A stretch of DNA of 40,113 nt from Bdellovibrionaceae bacterium UBA6776 (GTDB taxonomy: Bacteria > Bdellovibrionota > Bdellovibrionia > Bdellovibrionales > UBA1609), in contig DKGG01000023.1 in the NCBI GenBank assembly GCA_002453155.1, positions 92,009 to 132,121 of the forward strand. The letters are read 5' to 3'. Shown here one piece after another: positions 22,127 through 31,067 of this stretch (position 1 is the first letter of the stretch; every line of letters begins with the position of its first letter). The translations under genes and the position numbers were made by a program. A model generated the notes under the pieces. That model saw only the letters and a program-made list of their open reading frames with translations. It was not told where the DNA came from and searched no databases.

Positions 22127-24061
22127 TTAAAACCCCAAACCTTTTAGAAGTTTTTTTCCTTCATCTTCAAGCTTTTTCAAATCGTCTTTTTTGACAATGC
22201 CTTTTCCCTGCTTGTCCAATTCCTTTTCCAGGTCTTTTAAAACTTTGTCTACTTCTGACTTTTTCACGCCTAAGGATTTCGAAAGATCTCCAGAAAGGTT
22301 TTTAAGCTGAGCTTTCAGTTTTTCTTTCTCGGCGCCAATTTTTTTATCAATTTCTTGGCGGATTTTTACTTTCGCAGCATCAATTTGCGCCTGAAGTTGT
22401 TGGCCAAATCCCTTCGCCAGTGCCTGACCCAAATTCGAATTCAAGTTGAAGTTTAACTTGTCCCAAGCTCCTTCAATATGAGCGTTCAAGGTCACATCCG
22501 GAATGCCCGCAAAAACATTCACCAGCAAGTTTTTGACAAATTCTTGCTTGGCTTCCACATCAAACTTCACACCTTTATATTGACTGTAGGTGTCCATATT
22601 GAGTGTTCCTTCCGTCAACTGGGCCTTTGCTTGCAGGGAGGCTTGATTGGGAGTCATAGAAATTCGCGCATCGTCCGAATCCGAAAGCTTCAACACTCCC
22701 ATAGGAAAAGAGTTGAGTTTCAAATCCAAACTTTGTTTTGGCACATCGGTGGTAAAATCTATGATGGAGTTGATGCTCAAGCCAAAAACGTTTTGATTTG
22801 GAAAATCACCTTTAAGGTTTATTCGAGTGGGTTTTCCCAAATACTGAGGGTGACTGGTGACATCCAGAATCTCTCCTTGGACATTCCCACTGTATTCAGA
22901 AGCACTGACTTCGGAAGAGACAAAGGCTCTTTTGAGCCAAAACTTAGGGTAGCCTTTGGTGATCGGAAAGGTAAAGTTTTTGCCCTCGCCCCGTTTTCGA
23001 GGAACAAGGGTTTCCTCAGGCTCCGGCGCTTTTTCGCCTTTGAATTTGGGAGGCATGTATTTTTTTGCAACTTCATAGTATTTGCGCACGCCCACCAAAC
23101 GCTCTTCAATTTGCTTCATAAAGAACTGTTGGGTCATATTTTTGGGATCAATGCTTGGAATATTGAATCGCTTTTGCAAATCTTCGATGTCTTGTTTGAC
23201 AAAGGATTCGAGATTTTGAACAGATCCCCCGTAATTTCCAAGATCTCCGCGAAGGTCCTTTTGGGCCTTGTCGATTTCTTCCACTTTGCCTTTGGCTTCC
23301 TTGATCAGGTTGTTTGCAGTTTGAAGGTTTGCAGCAAATTTTAAAGGATCTTTTTCATTCCAATTGATGGCTTTAAATCTAGCTTCTAGATCCTTAAAAT
23401 ACTTCTGTTCGGGAAGGTCCTTTAAGCGCTGGTCCCACTCGGCCTTTTTCTTGTTGAGCTCTTCTTCCAACTCTTTGATTCGAACGCTGGCTTTAAGATT
23501 GCTTTCAATCTGGCCCAGTTGATCTTTGACATCCACTCCGCCGGCGACGGCGGCAATGTCACCAATGAAGTTGTCTTGAAGTTTTGCTCGGGTTTGATCG
23601 ACGATTTCTTTTTCGGCCTTCGCGATGATTCCCGGCTTGCCATCAGGAGGAGGTGGAGGAAGAACCCGACCGGGACGTTCCCGTGGCACTAAGGCTTGAA
23701 TGTTTTTGATCGAAGCATCGTCAATGACCACTTTGGCACGAAGAAGTCCATCCCAAAGAGCTTTGAAGTGAATTTCGCCAACGCGAAAAAGATCCCGCTC
23801 AGGTTGATTTTTGTCGGTGATTTGAATTTTTTGAACCAAGAGCGAGGCGTTGAAAACACTGGTTTCAATGTTTCCAATGTTGACTTCGGCACCGTGGATT
23901 TGAGTCAGCGCGTATTCGGCAGCTCGTCTCAAATGTCCATCAAAGAAGAAATAGAAATAGCCATAAACTAATCCTAGAATGAGGACCGCTGGAAGGATCG
24001 CTTCAATGCGAATGGGGCCTTTTTTCTTCTTCTTTTTTTCAACTTTCTTATTTTCAGTCAT
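22127..24061 (-). CDS. TIGR03545 family envelope protein (AsmA-like)
   Basis: This 644-residue protein has a lysine-rich N-terminus, a single transmembrane segment (about 21-40), and a long periplasmic part. That part has a proline-rich patch, a predicted coiled-coil middle section (about 190-300, rich in Glu/Lys/Leu) and a beta-rich C-terminal half resembling AsmA/DUF748-type repeats. From memory it matches family TIGR03545, described as an uncharacterised protein of bacteria with outer membranes, paired with TIGR03546. The partner is the gene immediately upstream here. AsmA-like proteins carry phospholipids between membranes, but a role for this family is only inferred. The C-terminus is a charged helix rich in Lys/Asp/Leu. 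Confidence 0.75.
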   Translation of the reverse strand: MTENKKVEKKKKKKGPIRIEAILPAVLILGLVYGYFYFFFDGHLRRAAEYALTQIHGAEVNIGNIETSVFNASLLVQKIQITDKNQPERDLFRVGEIHFKALWDGLLRAKVVIDDASIKNIQALVPRERPGRVLPPPPPDGKPGIIAKAEKEIVDQTRAKLQDNFIGDIAAVAGGVDVKDQLGQIESNLKASVRIKELEEELNKKKAEWDQRLKDLPEQKYFKDLEARFKAINWNEKDPLKFAANLQTANNLIKEAKGKVEEIDKAQKDLRGDLGNYGGSVQNLESFVKQDIEDLQKRFNIPSIDPKNMTQQFFMKQIEERLVGVRKYYEVAKKYMPPKFKGEKAPEPEETLVPRKRGEGKNFTFPITKGYPKFWLKRAFVSSEVSASEYSGNVQGEILDVTSHPQYLGKPTRINLKGDFPNQNVFGLSINSIIDFTTDVPKQSLDLKLNSFPMGVLKLSDSDDARISMTPNQASLQAKAQLTEGTLNMDTYSQYKGVKFDVEAKQEFVKNLLVNVFAGIPDVTLNAHIEGAWDKLNFNLNSNLGQALAKGFGQQLQAQIDAAKVKIRQEIDKKIGAEKEKLKAQLKNLSGDLSKSLGVKKSEVDKVLKDLEKELDKQGKGIVKKDDLKKLEDEGKKLLKGLGF

Positions 24062-24068
24062 AAATCAC

Positions 24069-24593
24069 CTATCCGTAGAGATTTTCGTAGGAGTAATACC
24101 ACTTGTAAAGGGAGGTGGCTTGAATCCCTTTCCAGAACTTTGTGCTTTTGATCCGATCGACCACCGCTCGGCGATATTTCTTTACGAGCCACTTGGAGGC
24201 AAAAAATACCAAGGGGAAGCACAAGATGGCAAAGACGCCGGAACCCATCACCACGGAGTTGTTAAAACGAGTGAGTGGAACCAAGGGCATATTGTAAAGT
24301 TCCGTCCATAGACCTTGCAAGGAGGGAAGGCTTAAAAACCAACTTCCAAACTGATGGAAAAGCGGATCAAAAACCCAGGCGATAAAGGCGAAAAAGAACG
24401 CAGAGATAAATGCGGCTCCCGCCTGAATTCGAAAGAAAAAGATCAAAAGAAAAACCAAGAGGCTTTGCAGAGAAAGGAGTGGAGTCATTCCAAGAATAAA
24501 TCCACAGGCCACTCCTGCAGCTATTTGATTGTGACCGGTTTCGGAATTCAAAAGTTTAATGAATCCAAAAAGTTGTTTCAGAAGCAACCCCAT
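24069..24593 (-). CDS. TIGR03546 family inner membrane protein
   Basis: The 174-residue product has four or so hydrophobic segments and begins with the region QIAAGVACGFILGMTPLLSLQ, which resembles the DUF2062 fold. It lies seven bases before the TIGR03545 gene, matching the described two-gene pair. It probably sits in the inner membrane. The ATG at 24593 has AAAGGA upstream. Function is unknown; with its partner it is a candidate for lipid or envelope maintenance. Its operon also holds a sugar aminotransferase. Confidence 0.75.
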   Translation of the reverse strand: MGLLLKQLFGFIKLLNSETGHNQIAAGVACGFILGMTPLLSLQSLLVFLLIFFFRIQAGAAFISAFFFAFIAWVFDPLFHQFGSWFLSLPSLQGLWTELYNMPLVPLTRFNNSVVMGSGVFAILCFPLVFFASKWLVKKYRRAVVDRIKSTKFWKGIQATSLYKWYYSYENLYG

Positions 24594-24605
24594 TTGTGGT
24601 CCTTT

Positions 24606-25718
24606 CTACATTTGGTTGGCGATTTCAACTAAAGCTTGGATGACTTTGTCCTGAATTTCAAACGGCATGTCGGGATACATGGGAAGAGAGAAGACTTCAT
24701 GTCCTAAGCGCTTTGAAATGGAATCTGAAACAATGCGACCATTTTCCAAATAGGCAGGTTGTTCAGACATGGCTTTTGGATAGTGGATGGACGTTGGAAC
24801 TTCTTTTTCTTTTAATTTTTCAATCAGGAAATCTCGCTTTGTGGTGCGCAAGGTGTATTGGGCCCAGGCGGAAGTGTTATTTTCTTTCACCACCGGAATA
24901 AAGATTCCCTTTGAGGAAAATTCGCCAAAGGCGTTATTGTATCTTTTTGCCAATTCGTTTCGTTGTTTCAATTCCCAGGGGAAACGTTCGAGCTTAGGGA
25001 GCATAATGGCACACTGAAGGGTGTCCATCCGTCCATTGATTCCAATAAAGCTGTGTTCATAACGAGCCGTTTGCCCATGGACTCGAAGTTGCTTCATGCG
25101 TTCGGCCTTGGCGTCATCGTTCGTAAAAACAGCTCCGCCATCTCCGTAACATCCCAAAGGTTTTGCAGGGAAAAAGCTGGTCACTCCATAGTGGGAAAAG
25201 GCGCAGCTTTTTTTGCCGTTTTGAGTGGCTCCAAAAGATTGGGCCGCATCTTCGATCAAAACCAAATTGTGCTTTTCGCAAATCTTTTGAAGAGCCTCCA
25301 TGTCCGCCATTTGCCCATACAGGCTCACGGGCTGAATGGCTTTTGTCTTGGGAGTGATGGCTTTTTCAATCTCATCCACATTGATGCAGTAGGTCTCTTC
25401 ATCCACATCCACATAGACCGGCGTGGCGCCAAGCAGCACAACGGTTTCGGCAGTGGCAATAAATGAGAAGGCAGGGACGATCACTTCGTCTCCGGGGCCA
25501 ATCCCTTCGGCCATCATTGCAAGAAGGGCCGCATCGGTTCCACTGGAGCAGGTGATGGCATGTTTGACGCCGCAAAACTCCGCCAGCTTTCCTTCCAGTT
25601 CTGTCACTTCAGGTCCTAAAATGAATTGGCAGTGCTCGAGAACCTTCGAAATTTGTGCTTCGATTTCTTTTTTAAGGGCATGGTGCTGGGCTTTGATGTC
25701 AATAAAGGGAATGGACAT
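24606..25718 (-). CDS. DegT/DnrJ/EryC1/StrS family sugar aminotransferase
   Basis: This PLP enzyme transfers an amino group to a keto nucleotide sugar for surface polysaccharide synthesis. The PLP lysine is K186 in SFFPAKPLGCYGDGGA; D157 and Q160 in EDAAQ hold the cofactor ring, and CSSGTDAA (57-64) binds phosphate. The sequence is closest in memory to WbpE/WlbC, which act on UDP-3-keto-GlcNAcA, but substrate cannot be settled from sequence. The length of 370 residues is normal. GGAG lies before the ATG at 25718. It is the first gene of a four-gene operon and is divergent from manC, another nucleotide-sugar gene. Confidence 0.9.
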   Translation of the reverse strand: MSIPFIDIKAQHHALKKEIEAQISKVLEHCQFILGPEVTELEGKLAEFCGVKHAITCSSGTDAALLAMMAEGIGPGDEVIVPAFSFIATAETVVLLGATPVYVDVDEETYCINVDEIEKAITPKTKAIQPVSLYGQMADMEALQKICEKHNLVLIEDAAQSFGATQNGKKSCAFSHYGVTSFFPAKPLGCYGDGGAVFTNDDAKAERMKQLRVHGQTARYEHSFIGINGRMDTLQCAIMLPKLERFPWELKQRNELAKRYNNAFGEFSSKGIFIPVVKENNTSAWAQYTLRTTKRDFLIEKLKEKEVPTSIHYPKAMSEQPAYLENGRIVSDSISKRLGHEVFSLPMYPDMPFEIQDKVIQALVEIANQM

Positions 25719-25754
25719 GGGCGCTCCTTTTTAGCTCTGGTAGAGATTGTTAAA

Positions 25755-25783
25755 AAAGTAACATTCTCTTTCAGGGAGGACAA
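25755..25783 (-). promoter_or_regulatory. Candidate promoter of the aminotransferase operon
   Basis: Reading the - strand, TTGTCC (25778-25783) is followed by 17 bases and TACTTT (25755-25760). The spacing is ideal and four of six -35 bases match, but the -10 is weak. It lies in the 121-base divergent region between the aminotransferase and manC. The + strand promoter for manC was not identified with confidence. Confidence 0.35.
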
Positions 25784-25839
25784 TTGAAGACTGACACTTC
25801 CAAAATCGTCTATTAAGCTTTGGGGTAAATGAGGTGTGT

Positions 25840-27234
25840 ATGAAACCAGTGATATTGTCGGGGGGAAGCGGAACTCGCCTTTGGCCCGTATCTCGAAGCA
25901 GCTATCCCAAGCAATTTTGTGAGTTTTTTGATCAATCTTTTTTAGAAAACACCCTAGATCGATTGAGTGCGTTTGGAGATCCTGAAGTGATCACCATTAA
26001 GTCCATGGCCACATTGACAGAACGTGCATTAAAAAAGAAATCCTTGAACGCCTCTCGAGTGGTTTATGAACCTTTGCAGAAAAATACCGGCCCAGCGGTG
26101 GCTTTGTCCTGTCACTTGGCACTGATGAATGGAGTCTCTCCGAACGAAGTATTAGGTATTTTTCCGGCAGATCATTTGGTGGCAGATGAGGAAGAGTTTC
26201 AGAGAATTTTAAAGATCGCAGTGGAAGAAGCTCAAAAAGGTGAAGTTTTGACCTTGGGCATTCGTCCCCATTCTCCAGACACCGGATATGGGTATATCGA
26301 AACCCAAGGAGAAGGTGAGGGCGCTCTTTCGGTTTTAAAATTTCATGAAAAACCCAGTCTTGAGAAAGCCAAGACCTACTTGGCTCAAGGTGGATTTTAT
26401 TGGAATGCGGGAATTTTTGTTTTTCGATTGGATCAAATGATTGAGGCGTTTCAAAAATTTCAGCCCGAACTTTGGAAAGAAATCTCGGGAATTCAAAAGG
26501 ATCTTTCGAATTTGGAGTATCAGTATTCCAAGTTGCCAAACATCAGCTTGGATTACGCCATCATGGAGAAATTACAGAATTTAAAATGCATTCCTTCCGA
26601 TTTTGGTTGGAGCGACGTTGGTTCTTGGGATGAGCTTTCCAGGGTTTCTGATGAAATGACGGAGCTACGAACCTCAGGGGAGCAAAAGGTCTTTCAAGTG
26701 GAGTCTCGTGGAAATTTTGTGCACGCTCTTCAAAACAAAGTGGTGGGTTTGGTTGGGGTGGACAATCTTTTGGTTGTGGACACTCCAGATGGATTGCTGG
26801 TGGCACAAAAAGGCATGAGTCAAAAGGTCAAAGAACTGGTTCAACAAATTAAAGAATCGGGATCAATCACGGTCAGTGAACATCCTTTTGAGTGGCGTCC
26901 CTGGGGAGGGTTCGAAGTTCTTTCGGACACGGATCATTTTAAAGTTAAAAAAATCACGGTGGATCCAGGGGCACGCCTGTCTTATCAAAGCCATCAAAAG
27001 CGGGCAGAGCACTGGACCGTCATTGATGGATTGGCAGAAGTCACTTTGGATGAAAATCCTCACATTTTAAAATCCAATGACTCCATTTCGATTCCCATGG
27101 GGTCCAAACACCGAGTGAAGAACATTGGGCAAGATCCACTGACCATCATAGAGATTCAAACCGGCCACTATTTCGGCGAAGACGACATTGTTCGTTATCA
27201 AGATGATTACGCACGGGAGGCGGATAAAAAGTGA
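25840..27234 (+). CDS. manC: Mannose-1-phosphate guanylyltransferase / mannose-6-phosphate isomerase
   Basis: The enzyme makes GDP-mannose from mannose 1-phosphate and GTP, and its C-terminal part isomerises fructose 6-phosphate to mannose 6-phosphate. The nucleotidyl transferase signature GGSGTRLWPVSRSSYPKQF is at residues 8-26, followed by FPADHLV and the product-site FHEKP. The C-terminal cupin has RPWGGFEVL, a SYQSHQKRAEHW metal site and SIPMGSKHRV. The 464-residue length is usual for the bifunctional ManC/AlgA type. The frame begins at a GTG at 25834, but GAGG (25831-25834) is five bases before the ATG at 25840, which is chosen. It is divergent from the aminotransferase, and overlaps the next gene. 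Confidence 0.93.
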   Translation: MKPVILSGGSGTRLWPVSRSSYPKQFCEFFDQSFLENTLDRLSAFGDPEVITIKSMATLTERALKKKSLNASRVVYEPLQKNTGPAVALSCHLALMNGVSPNEVLGIFPADHLVADEEEFQRILKIAVEEAQKGEVLTLGIRPHSPDTGYGYIETQGEGEGALSVLKFHEKPSLEKAKTYLAQGGFYWNAGIFVFRLDQMIEAFQKFQPELWKEISGIQKDLSNLEYQYSKLPNISLDYAIMEKLQNLKCIPSDFGWSDVGSWDELSRVSDEMTELRTSGEQKVFQVESRGNFVHALQNKVVGLVGVDNLLVVDTPDGLLVAQKGMSQKVKELVQQIKESGSITVSEHPFEWRPWGGFEVLSDTDHFKVKKITVDPGARLSYQSHQKRAEHWTVIDGLAEVTLDENPHILKSNDSISIPMGSKHRVKNIGQDPLTIIEIQTGHYFGEDDIVRYQDDYAREADKK

Positions 27235-27665
27235 TTGATCTAGAATCCATTGGCGAAGGCCGCGCAGAAAGTTTGGGACAAGAAAAAGAGTATTGGCTGG
27301 ATGCGGTCAAGCAGCCAGTGTTCAACGAATTTTCTGAATATCTCTCGGATGGCGAAATCGAGCATTTTTTGAATGCGGTTCAATCCCCAGAGGCCGTCAA
27401 CGCTTTGGCCGGAAGTTTTGTCCTTTACTTTCGATCCGGAGAGGATTCTGCCTATTCAAAGTTCTTAGAGGTTGTGGAAGTTTCTCCTTTAAATCTGGAA
27501 CAAGCTTTGGATTTTTACAGTCAATTGAGTCAGTGGGCGAAGAGTCAATCTTTGAAATTGGAGTTTTCGAGGAAGTTGGAATTGTACACTGAGTTTGCGA
27601 AAGAGCATCCTCACCACAAAGTGGGTGAGGATCAAAGTTCATGGCTGGCTTCAACATCTTTCTAA
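27231..27665 (+). CDS. Hypothetical protein overlapping manC
   Basis: I do not recognise this 144-residue protein. It is acidic, lacks a signal peptide or membrane segment, and appears helical (many Leu, Glu, Ser), so it is likely cytosolic. The GTG at 27231 overlaps the manC stop by four bases (GTGA), which suggests translational coupling. It ends five bases before the convergent cytochrome operon. A role with manC is only an inference from position. Confidence 0.65.
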   Translation: MIDLESIGEGRAESLGQEKEYWLDAVKQPVFNEFSEYLSDGEIEHFLNAVQSPEAVNALAGSFVLYFRSGEDSAYSKFLEVVEVSPLNLEQALDFYSQLSQWAKSQSLKLEFSRKLELYTEFAKEHPHHKVGEDQSSWLASTSF

Positions 27666-27669
27666 AAAA

Positions 27670-28131
27670 TTAAAACGAATAAGATTGGGAGAAATTGTAG
27701 TCCCCACGGGTTCCTTCCACGGACACTTTCAAAATTGCAGTTGTAAAATCAGAAGGCGGAACACAAGAAAGGGTCGACATTGAAAAGTCTCTGGAAAGGT
27801 CTAAAGTTTTTCGAGGGCAAAGAAGTCGGTCGTTTTCGTCCACCACATTGATGCGCAAAACACCTTGATTTTCAAAATCTGCAGGACGTCCCAAAAGGAC
27901 TTTTACTTTAAAAGCTTTTTCGGGATTGGGATCTGGATCCAATGCCAGCAAAGCTTCCACGTAGACAGAGGGCTTTGAAATGTAGCGGTAATTGAGGCTT
28001 GAGTAAGCTTGAGTTAAACTCAAATCTTCAAACTTGAGTTCCGAGCGGGAACAGTTTTGAAACATTCCCATGACAAGTCCCAAACCAAAAACACTGATAA
28101 AAAAGACAAAGCGTGATTTGTCTTTTCTCAT
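27670..28131 (-). CDS. Exported protein with FQNCS N-terminus (last gene of DUF1501 operon)
   Basis: I do not recognise the mature part. The 153-residue product has a basic start, a hydrophobic segment (about 8-23) and then MFQNCS. That cysteine sits where a lipoprotein cysteine would be, but Asn at -1 does not fit a classical lipobox. The remaining 125 residues are beta-rich with two cysteines. The ATG at 28131 overlaps the TGA of the upstream cytochrome gene by four bases. It is the last of five overlapping genes, so it is very likely co-expressed with them. Confidence 0.75.
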   Translation of the reverse strand: MRKDKSRFVFFISVFGLGLVMGMFQNCSRSELKFEDLSLTQAYSSLNYRYISKPSVYVEALLALDPDPNPEKAFKVKVLLGRPADFENQGVLRINVVDENDRLLCPRKTLDLSRDFSMSTLSCVPPSDFTTAILKVSVEGTRGDYNFSQSYSF

Positions 28132-28727
28132 AGGGACCCCAAATATTTGCTGATTTTCTGAAGGACAGAATCCAGTTCTGCCGCCGACAGGTCGTTTCTT
28201 AGAGATTGAAGCCCGGAATCACTGGCCATGGTTCCATTGCTGCTCAAAGCAGAGTTCAACTGAGCGGCAGATTTTCCTTTTTTAGAAGCCGGATTGGAAT
28301 GGCATCGAATGCAATAGCTTGCAAAATACTGAGAGCCCTCTTGAATGTCGTTGACTCCACCTGGAGTTGGACCGCCGATGGGTTCTATGCCGCCGCCTTC
28401 ACCGATTTCAACAGTCGGAAAAGACCGGCTCAAAGCGTTTCCATTTTGAACAACAATCAGGGTTCCTGAAAATTGGCCCACATGAGCGCAACGCACATGA
28501 AAGATGGACTTGCGAAATTTGTCCAACGCAGCCACACATCCGGCCGAGTTTTGATCCAAAGTGATGGCTTCCACCGAAAGCCCATCTTCCCCCTGAACTT
28601 CAAAGGGAATGGTCACTCCAGCAACCTGTCCCTCTTCGGGAAACAAGCTGACCACAGTTTGTCCAAGGGCACCTGGGCTAAAATTGAGCAACGAAATGAA
28701 AGCCGCAAACGTGAAAGGGATTTTCAT
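28128..28727 (-). CDS. Secreted c-type cytochrome with N-terminal beta domain
   Basis: The frame extends upstream to 28781, but the ATG at 28727 gives a clean Sec signal peptide (cut near residue 22, ALGQ) and is chosen. The 199-residue product has an N-terminal beta-sandwich-like region, a Gly/Pro-rich linker (about 108-126), then a small cytochrome c domain. The haem motif is CIRCH (C139, C142, H143), with M167 the likely second axial ligand. It probably moves electrons in the periplasm. The start shares one base with the upstream stop (TGATG), and it sits beside a DUF1501-like and a DUF1588-like gene. Partner and electron donor are unknown. Confidence 0.8.
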   Translation of the reverse strand: MKIPFTFAAFISLLNFSPGALGQTVVSLFPEEGQVAGVTIPFEVQGEDGLSVEAITLDQNSAGCVAALDKFRKSIFHVRCAHVGQFSGTLIVVQNGNALSRSFPTVEIGEGGGIEPIGGPTPGGVNDIQEGSQYFASYCIRCHSNPASKKGKSAAQLNSALSSNGTMASDSGLQSLRNDLSAAELDSVLQKISKYLGSL

Positions 28728-29440
28728 CAAAGCACCTGCCATTGACCGGGAGCACATAGACTGAAAGCGATGGCGGACCATGCCTTTTTTGTGTCCGGCT
28801 GATTGGTTGAGATAAAGCGAAGAGCATCTAATAGGGATTCACTGGGATCCGGTTTTCCCACAAAGAACAATTGGTAAGCTCGAAGGAGACTGGCATCGGA
28901 AAACTGAGCCACTTCCTCTTCGCTTCCCAATTGAGACATAAAATAGTCCAAAGTGACACTGTTGTCGGTTAAGACGGAGCAGGCGTTTTTTAGATAAGAA
29001 GCTCTTGCCACTCCTGCCGCAGGTGGGGACTGAAGCTTGAAGTTGTCGGTGGCCCAATGACAAGGTTCCGTTTCATTAGCGAGCACTCTTCGTCCATTGA
29101 TCATGGTGTATGCATCGACCATGGGCAAACAGCTGTATCCAAAATCAGGAGCCTGACTTTCAATGTTTGAATCTTCAATAAACCATCGGGGGCCAAAGGC
29201 TCTCTCAAGAATACTCACCACCATTTGACGGTCCATCAGTGGGGCATTGAAAGTTGAAATGGGTTTTTCTTGAAGGTCCGCAATGCTGTGGTCTCCGTAC
29301 ATGTGTTCAAACGAGGTGGTGGAAGATTTCGACAATGAAGAGGACTCAAAAGCGCCCTCCGTGGAACAGTTTTGAAACATGGTCAAAGTGACAAAAAATA
29401 TGGCAATTGTTGAAAGAACAAATAAATTTCTTTTAAACAT
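28727..29440 (-). CDS. Exported protein with FQNCS N-terminus (third gene of DUF1501 operon)
   Basis: The frame extends to 29476, but the ATG at 29440 directly precedes a proper signal (MFKRNLFVL...) and is chosen; the product has 237 residues. After the hydrophobic segment comes TMFQNCSTE, the same motif as in the last gene of the operon. The mature part has six or so cysteines. Near its end it reads YQLFFVGKPDPSE...AWSAIAFSLCAPGQWQVL, which faintly recalls the end of DUF1553 or DUF1800-type proteins; this is only an impression. The gene overlaps the DUF1501-like gene by eight bases and the cytochrome gene by one. Confidence 0.75.
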   Translation of the reverse strand: MFKRNLFVLSTIAIFFVTLTMFQNCSTEGAFESSSLSKSSTTSFEHMYGDHSIADLQEKPISTFNAPLMDRQMVVSILERAFGPRWFIEDSNIESQAPDFGYSCLPMVDAYTMINGRRVLANETEPCHWATDNFKLQSPPAAGVARASYLKNACSVLTDNSVTLDYFMSQLGSEEEVAQFSDASLLRAYQLFFVGKPDPSESLLDALRFISTNQPDTKKAWSAIAFSLCAPGQWQVL

Positions 29441-31067
29441 TCTCGGCCTCCTCATATTGAGGAACCCAAATTCCACCTTGATATTTCATCAAAGGGAATC
29501 CGTTGGAAACCACATCTTGAACGCCAAGCATAGAGGTGATGGTCCTCGCCACATCATTGACTTTAATGGGACGTTGTTCAGGTCCAAAATTTAAACTTGC
29601 AGATCCACCCCAGGTGCCGAGCCCACGAGAATTTTTGGAAAGGTTTCCAATGACCATGGGGCTGTTGATCTTTCCGGAGATGATGGTCGCGTTGCTTCCT
29701 TCGATCCCGTGATCCGCGCCAGATCCATCTTGTCTTGGATTTCTGTTAAAATCTCCAGTGACATGAATGATCGATTGATCAAAAATTCCAAGGCTTTTTA
29801 AATGTCCTACAAATTCAGACAAACAGCTCAAAAGAGATCGGTAGTAAAGAGTGGTGATGTAGGTTGAAAAGATGGAACCTGTAAAATGCTGATCGTGTGC
29901 AATGGGAACGGAACGTGAGGCGGAAATGGGAACGCCAATGGGATGACCCATGGTCATTGTGAAGTTTGTGCTGAGTTTGTTGGTGAAAATTTCCATCAAG
30001 GCAAAACTTTGGGCTACACCCAAGGCCGAAATAGAACTGTTAGAGAGGTTTCTCAGATCAGAGTGACCAATGGCAGATGCGGTAATGCCCGAGCCCACAT
30101 TAAACCGAGGATCCGTGGCGCTTACGGGAATGCTCGTAGAGTTTAACCCGGGAAGAGATCCTGCAGCGGGAGTGAAGGCCTCTGTGATCAAAGACTCATA
30201 CTTGGCTTTAACTGCGGGGTAACGCTCGCCCAAAGATTGAATGTTCTCGTCAATCAATTGAGTGGCGTTTTCATAGGAAGACTCAATGGCGGATTTTGAA
30301 AACCCCATATTTGCCATTTCGCTTTCCAGTTGAGAGAAGACTTGATCCTGTAGAGCCAAGCTTTGATCTTTATGGTGCATGCGAGAATTTGGAATGGGTT
30401 TAAAAGCTCGCAAGAGAAGTGCGGCAATGTTCGCTGTGGCATTTCCCGTGTTGGCGCTGCTAGGTACGAACCCTTTGCTGGATTTAAAAGCGGTTGAAGT
30501 GGCGCAGCGGTTGTCCACAATGGAAGCCAAGGCACGATTGGATTTGTCGGCCACGGCCCCTTGAATGCTGAGTCCACCCACATTTGGAGACACGTTTCTT
30601 GAGGTCCCCAAGTTGTGACTGTTCAGCTCCATGTCCATTCCACGAATAAACAAGGTGTTTGCAAGAACTTGGTCAAAATTTCGAGAGGTGTGATAATTCC
30701 AAACCGGAGGCAACCACAGTGTTTTTCCGCCAATGGTTTTTTGAACGGGATTGTAGGTCAATTGAATTTGATTGTTTGTCTTTGTGAATCCAGTTCCAAA
30801 ATTTCCTGGGACAAAGTTTTGCGCCGTTTTTCCATTAGGGGTCAATGGCAAATCAAAAGCCCAGCGGGGAGGGGCTCCAAACATGTGAAGGTTAAAGTAA
30901 TAGCCGCCAGGATTAGGTCCCACCTGGGCGTTGGACACTCCTTGAGCGAAAGCCTTGCTGACCAATGAGTTAAAGAACGTGTTGGTCAGTACTTCAGAGA
31001 TCCCTGTGATGGCGATTCCTTGGAGGCTTCTTTGTAAAAAACGTCGTCTTGAAGATTTTAAGCTCAC
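29433..31067 (-). CDS. Tat-exported DUF1501-like protein
   Basis: The 544-residue protein begins with a twin-arginine signal (SSRRRFLQRS, residues 5-14) and a cleavage site near AFAQG (39-43). The C-terminal part matches DUF1501, an alkaline-phosphatase-fold family: HDQH (391-394) for the usual HDTH, GDFNRNPR (438-445) for SEFGRTP, and GADHG (450-454) for GTDHG. The positions of potential metal ligands are thus kept while the surrounding motif has diverged. DUF1501 has no known function; in Planctomycetes its gene often sits beside cytochrome-like DUF1549/DUF1553 genes. Here it overlaps a CxxCH-bearing gene upstream by four bases, repeating that pairing. Confidence 0.8.
   Translation of the reverse strand: MSLKSSRRRFLQRSLQGIAITGISEVLTNTFFNSLVSKAFAQGVSNAQVGPNPGGYYFNLHMFGAPPRWAFDLPLTPNGKTAQNFVPGNFGTGFTKTNNQIQLTYNPVQKTIGGKTLWLPPVWNYHTSRNFDQVLANTLFIRGMDMELNSHNLGTSRNVSPNVGGLSIQGAVADKSNRALASIVDNRCATSTAFKSSKGFVPSSANTGNATANIAALLLRAFKPIPNSRMHHKDQSLALQDQVFSQLESEMANMGFSKSAIESSYENATQLIDENIQSLGERYPAVKAKYESLITEAFTPAAGSLPGLNSTSIPVSATDPRFNVGSGITASAIGHSDLRNLSNSSISALGVAQSFALMEIFTNKLSTNFTMTMGHPIGVPISASRSVPIAHDQHFTGSIFSTYITTLYYRSLLSCLSEFVGHLKSLGIFDQSIIHVTGDFNRNPRQDGSGADHGIEGSNATIISGKINSPMVIGNLSKNSRGLGTWGGSASLNFGPEQRPIKVNDVARTITSMLGVQDVVSNGFPLMKYQGGIWVPQYEEAENV

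Noticed and set aside
22478..23344. 288-residue open frame antisense to the TIGR03545 gene
   Set aside because: Reverse-frame shadow of a long real gene; composition rich in Phe/His/Leu from complement of Lys/Glu codons.
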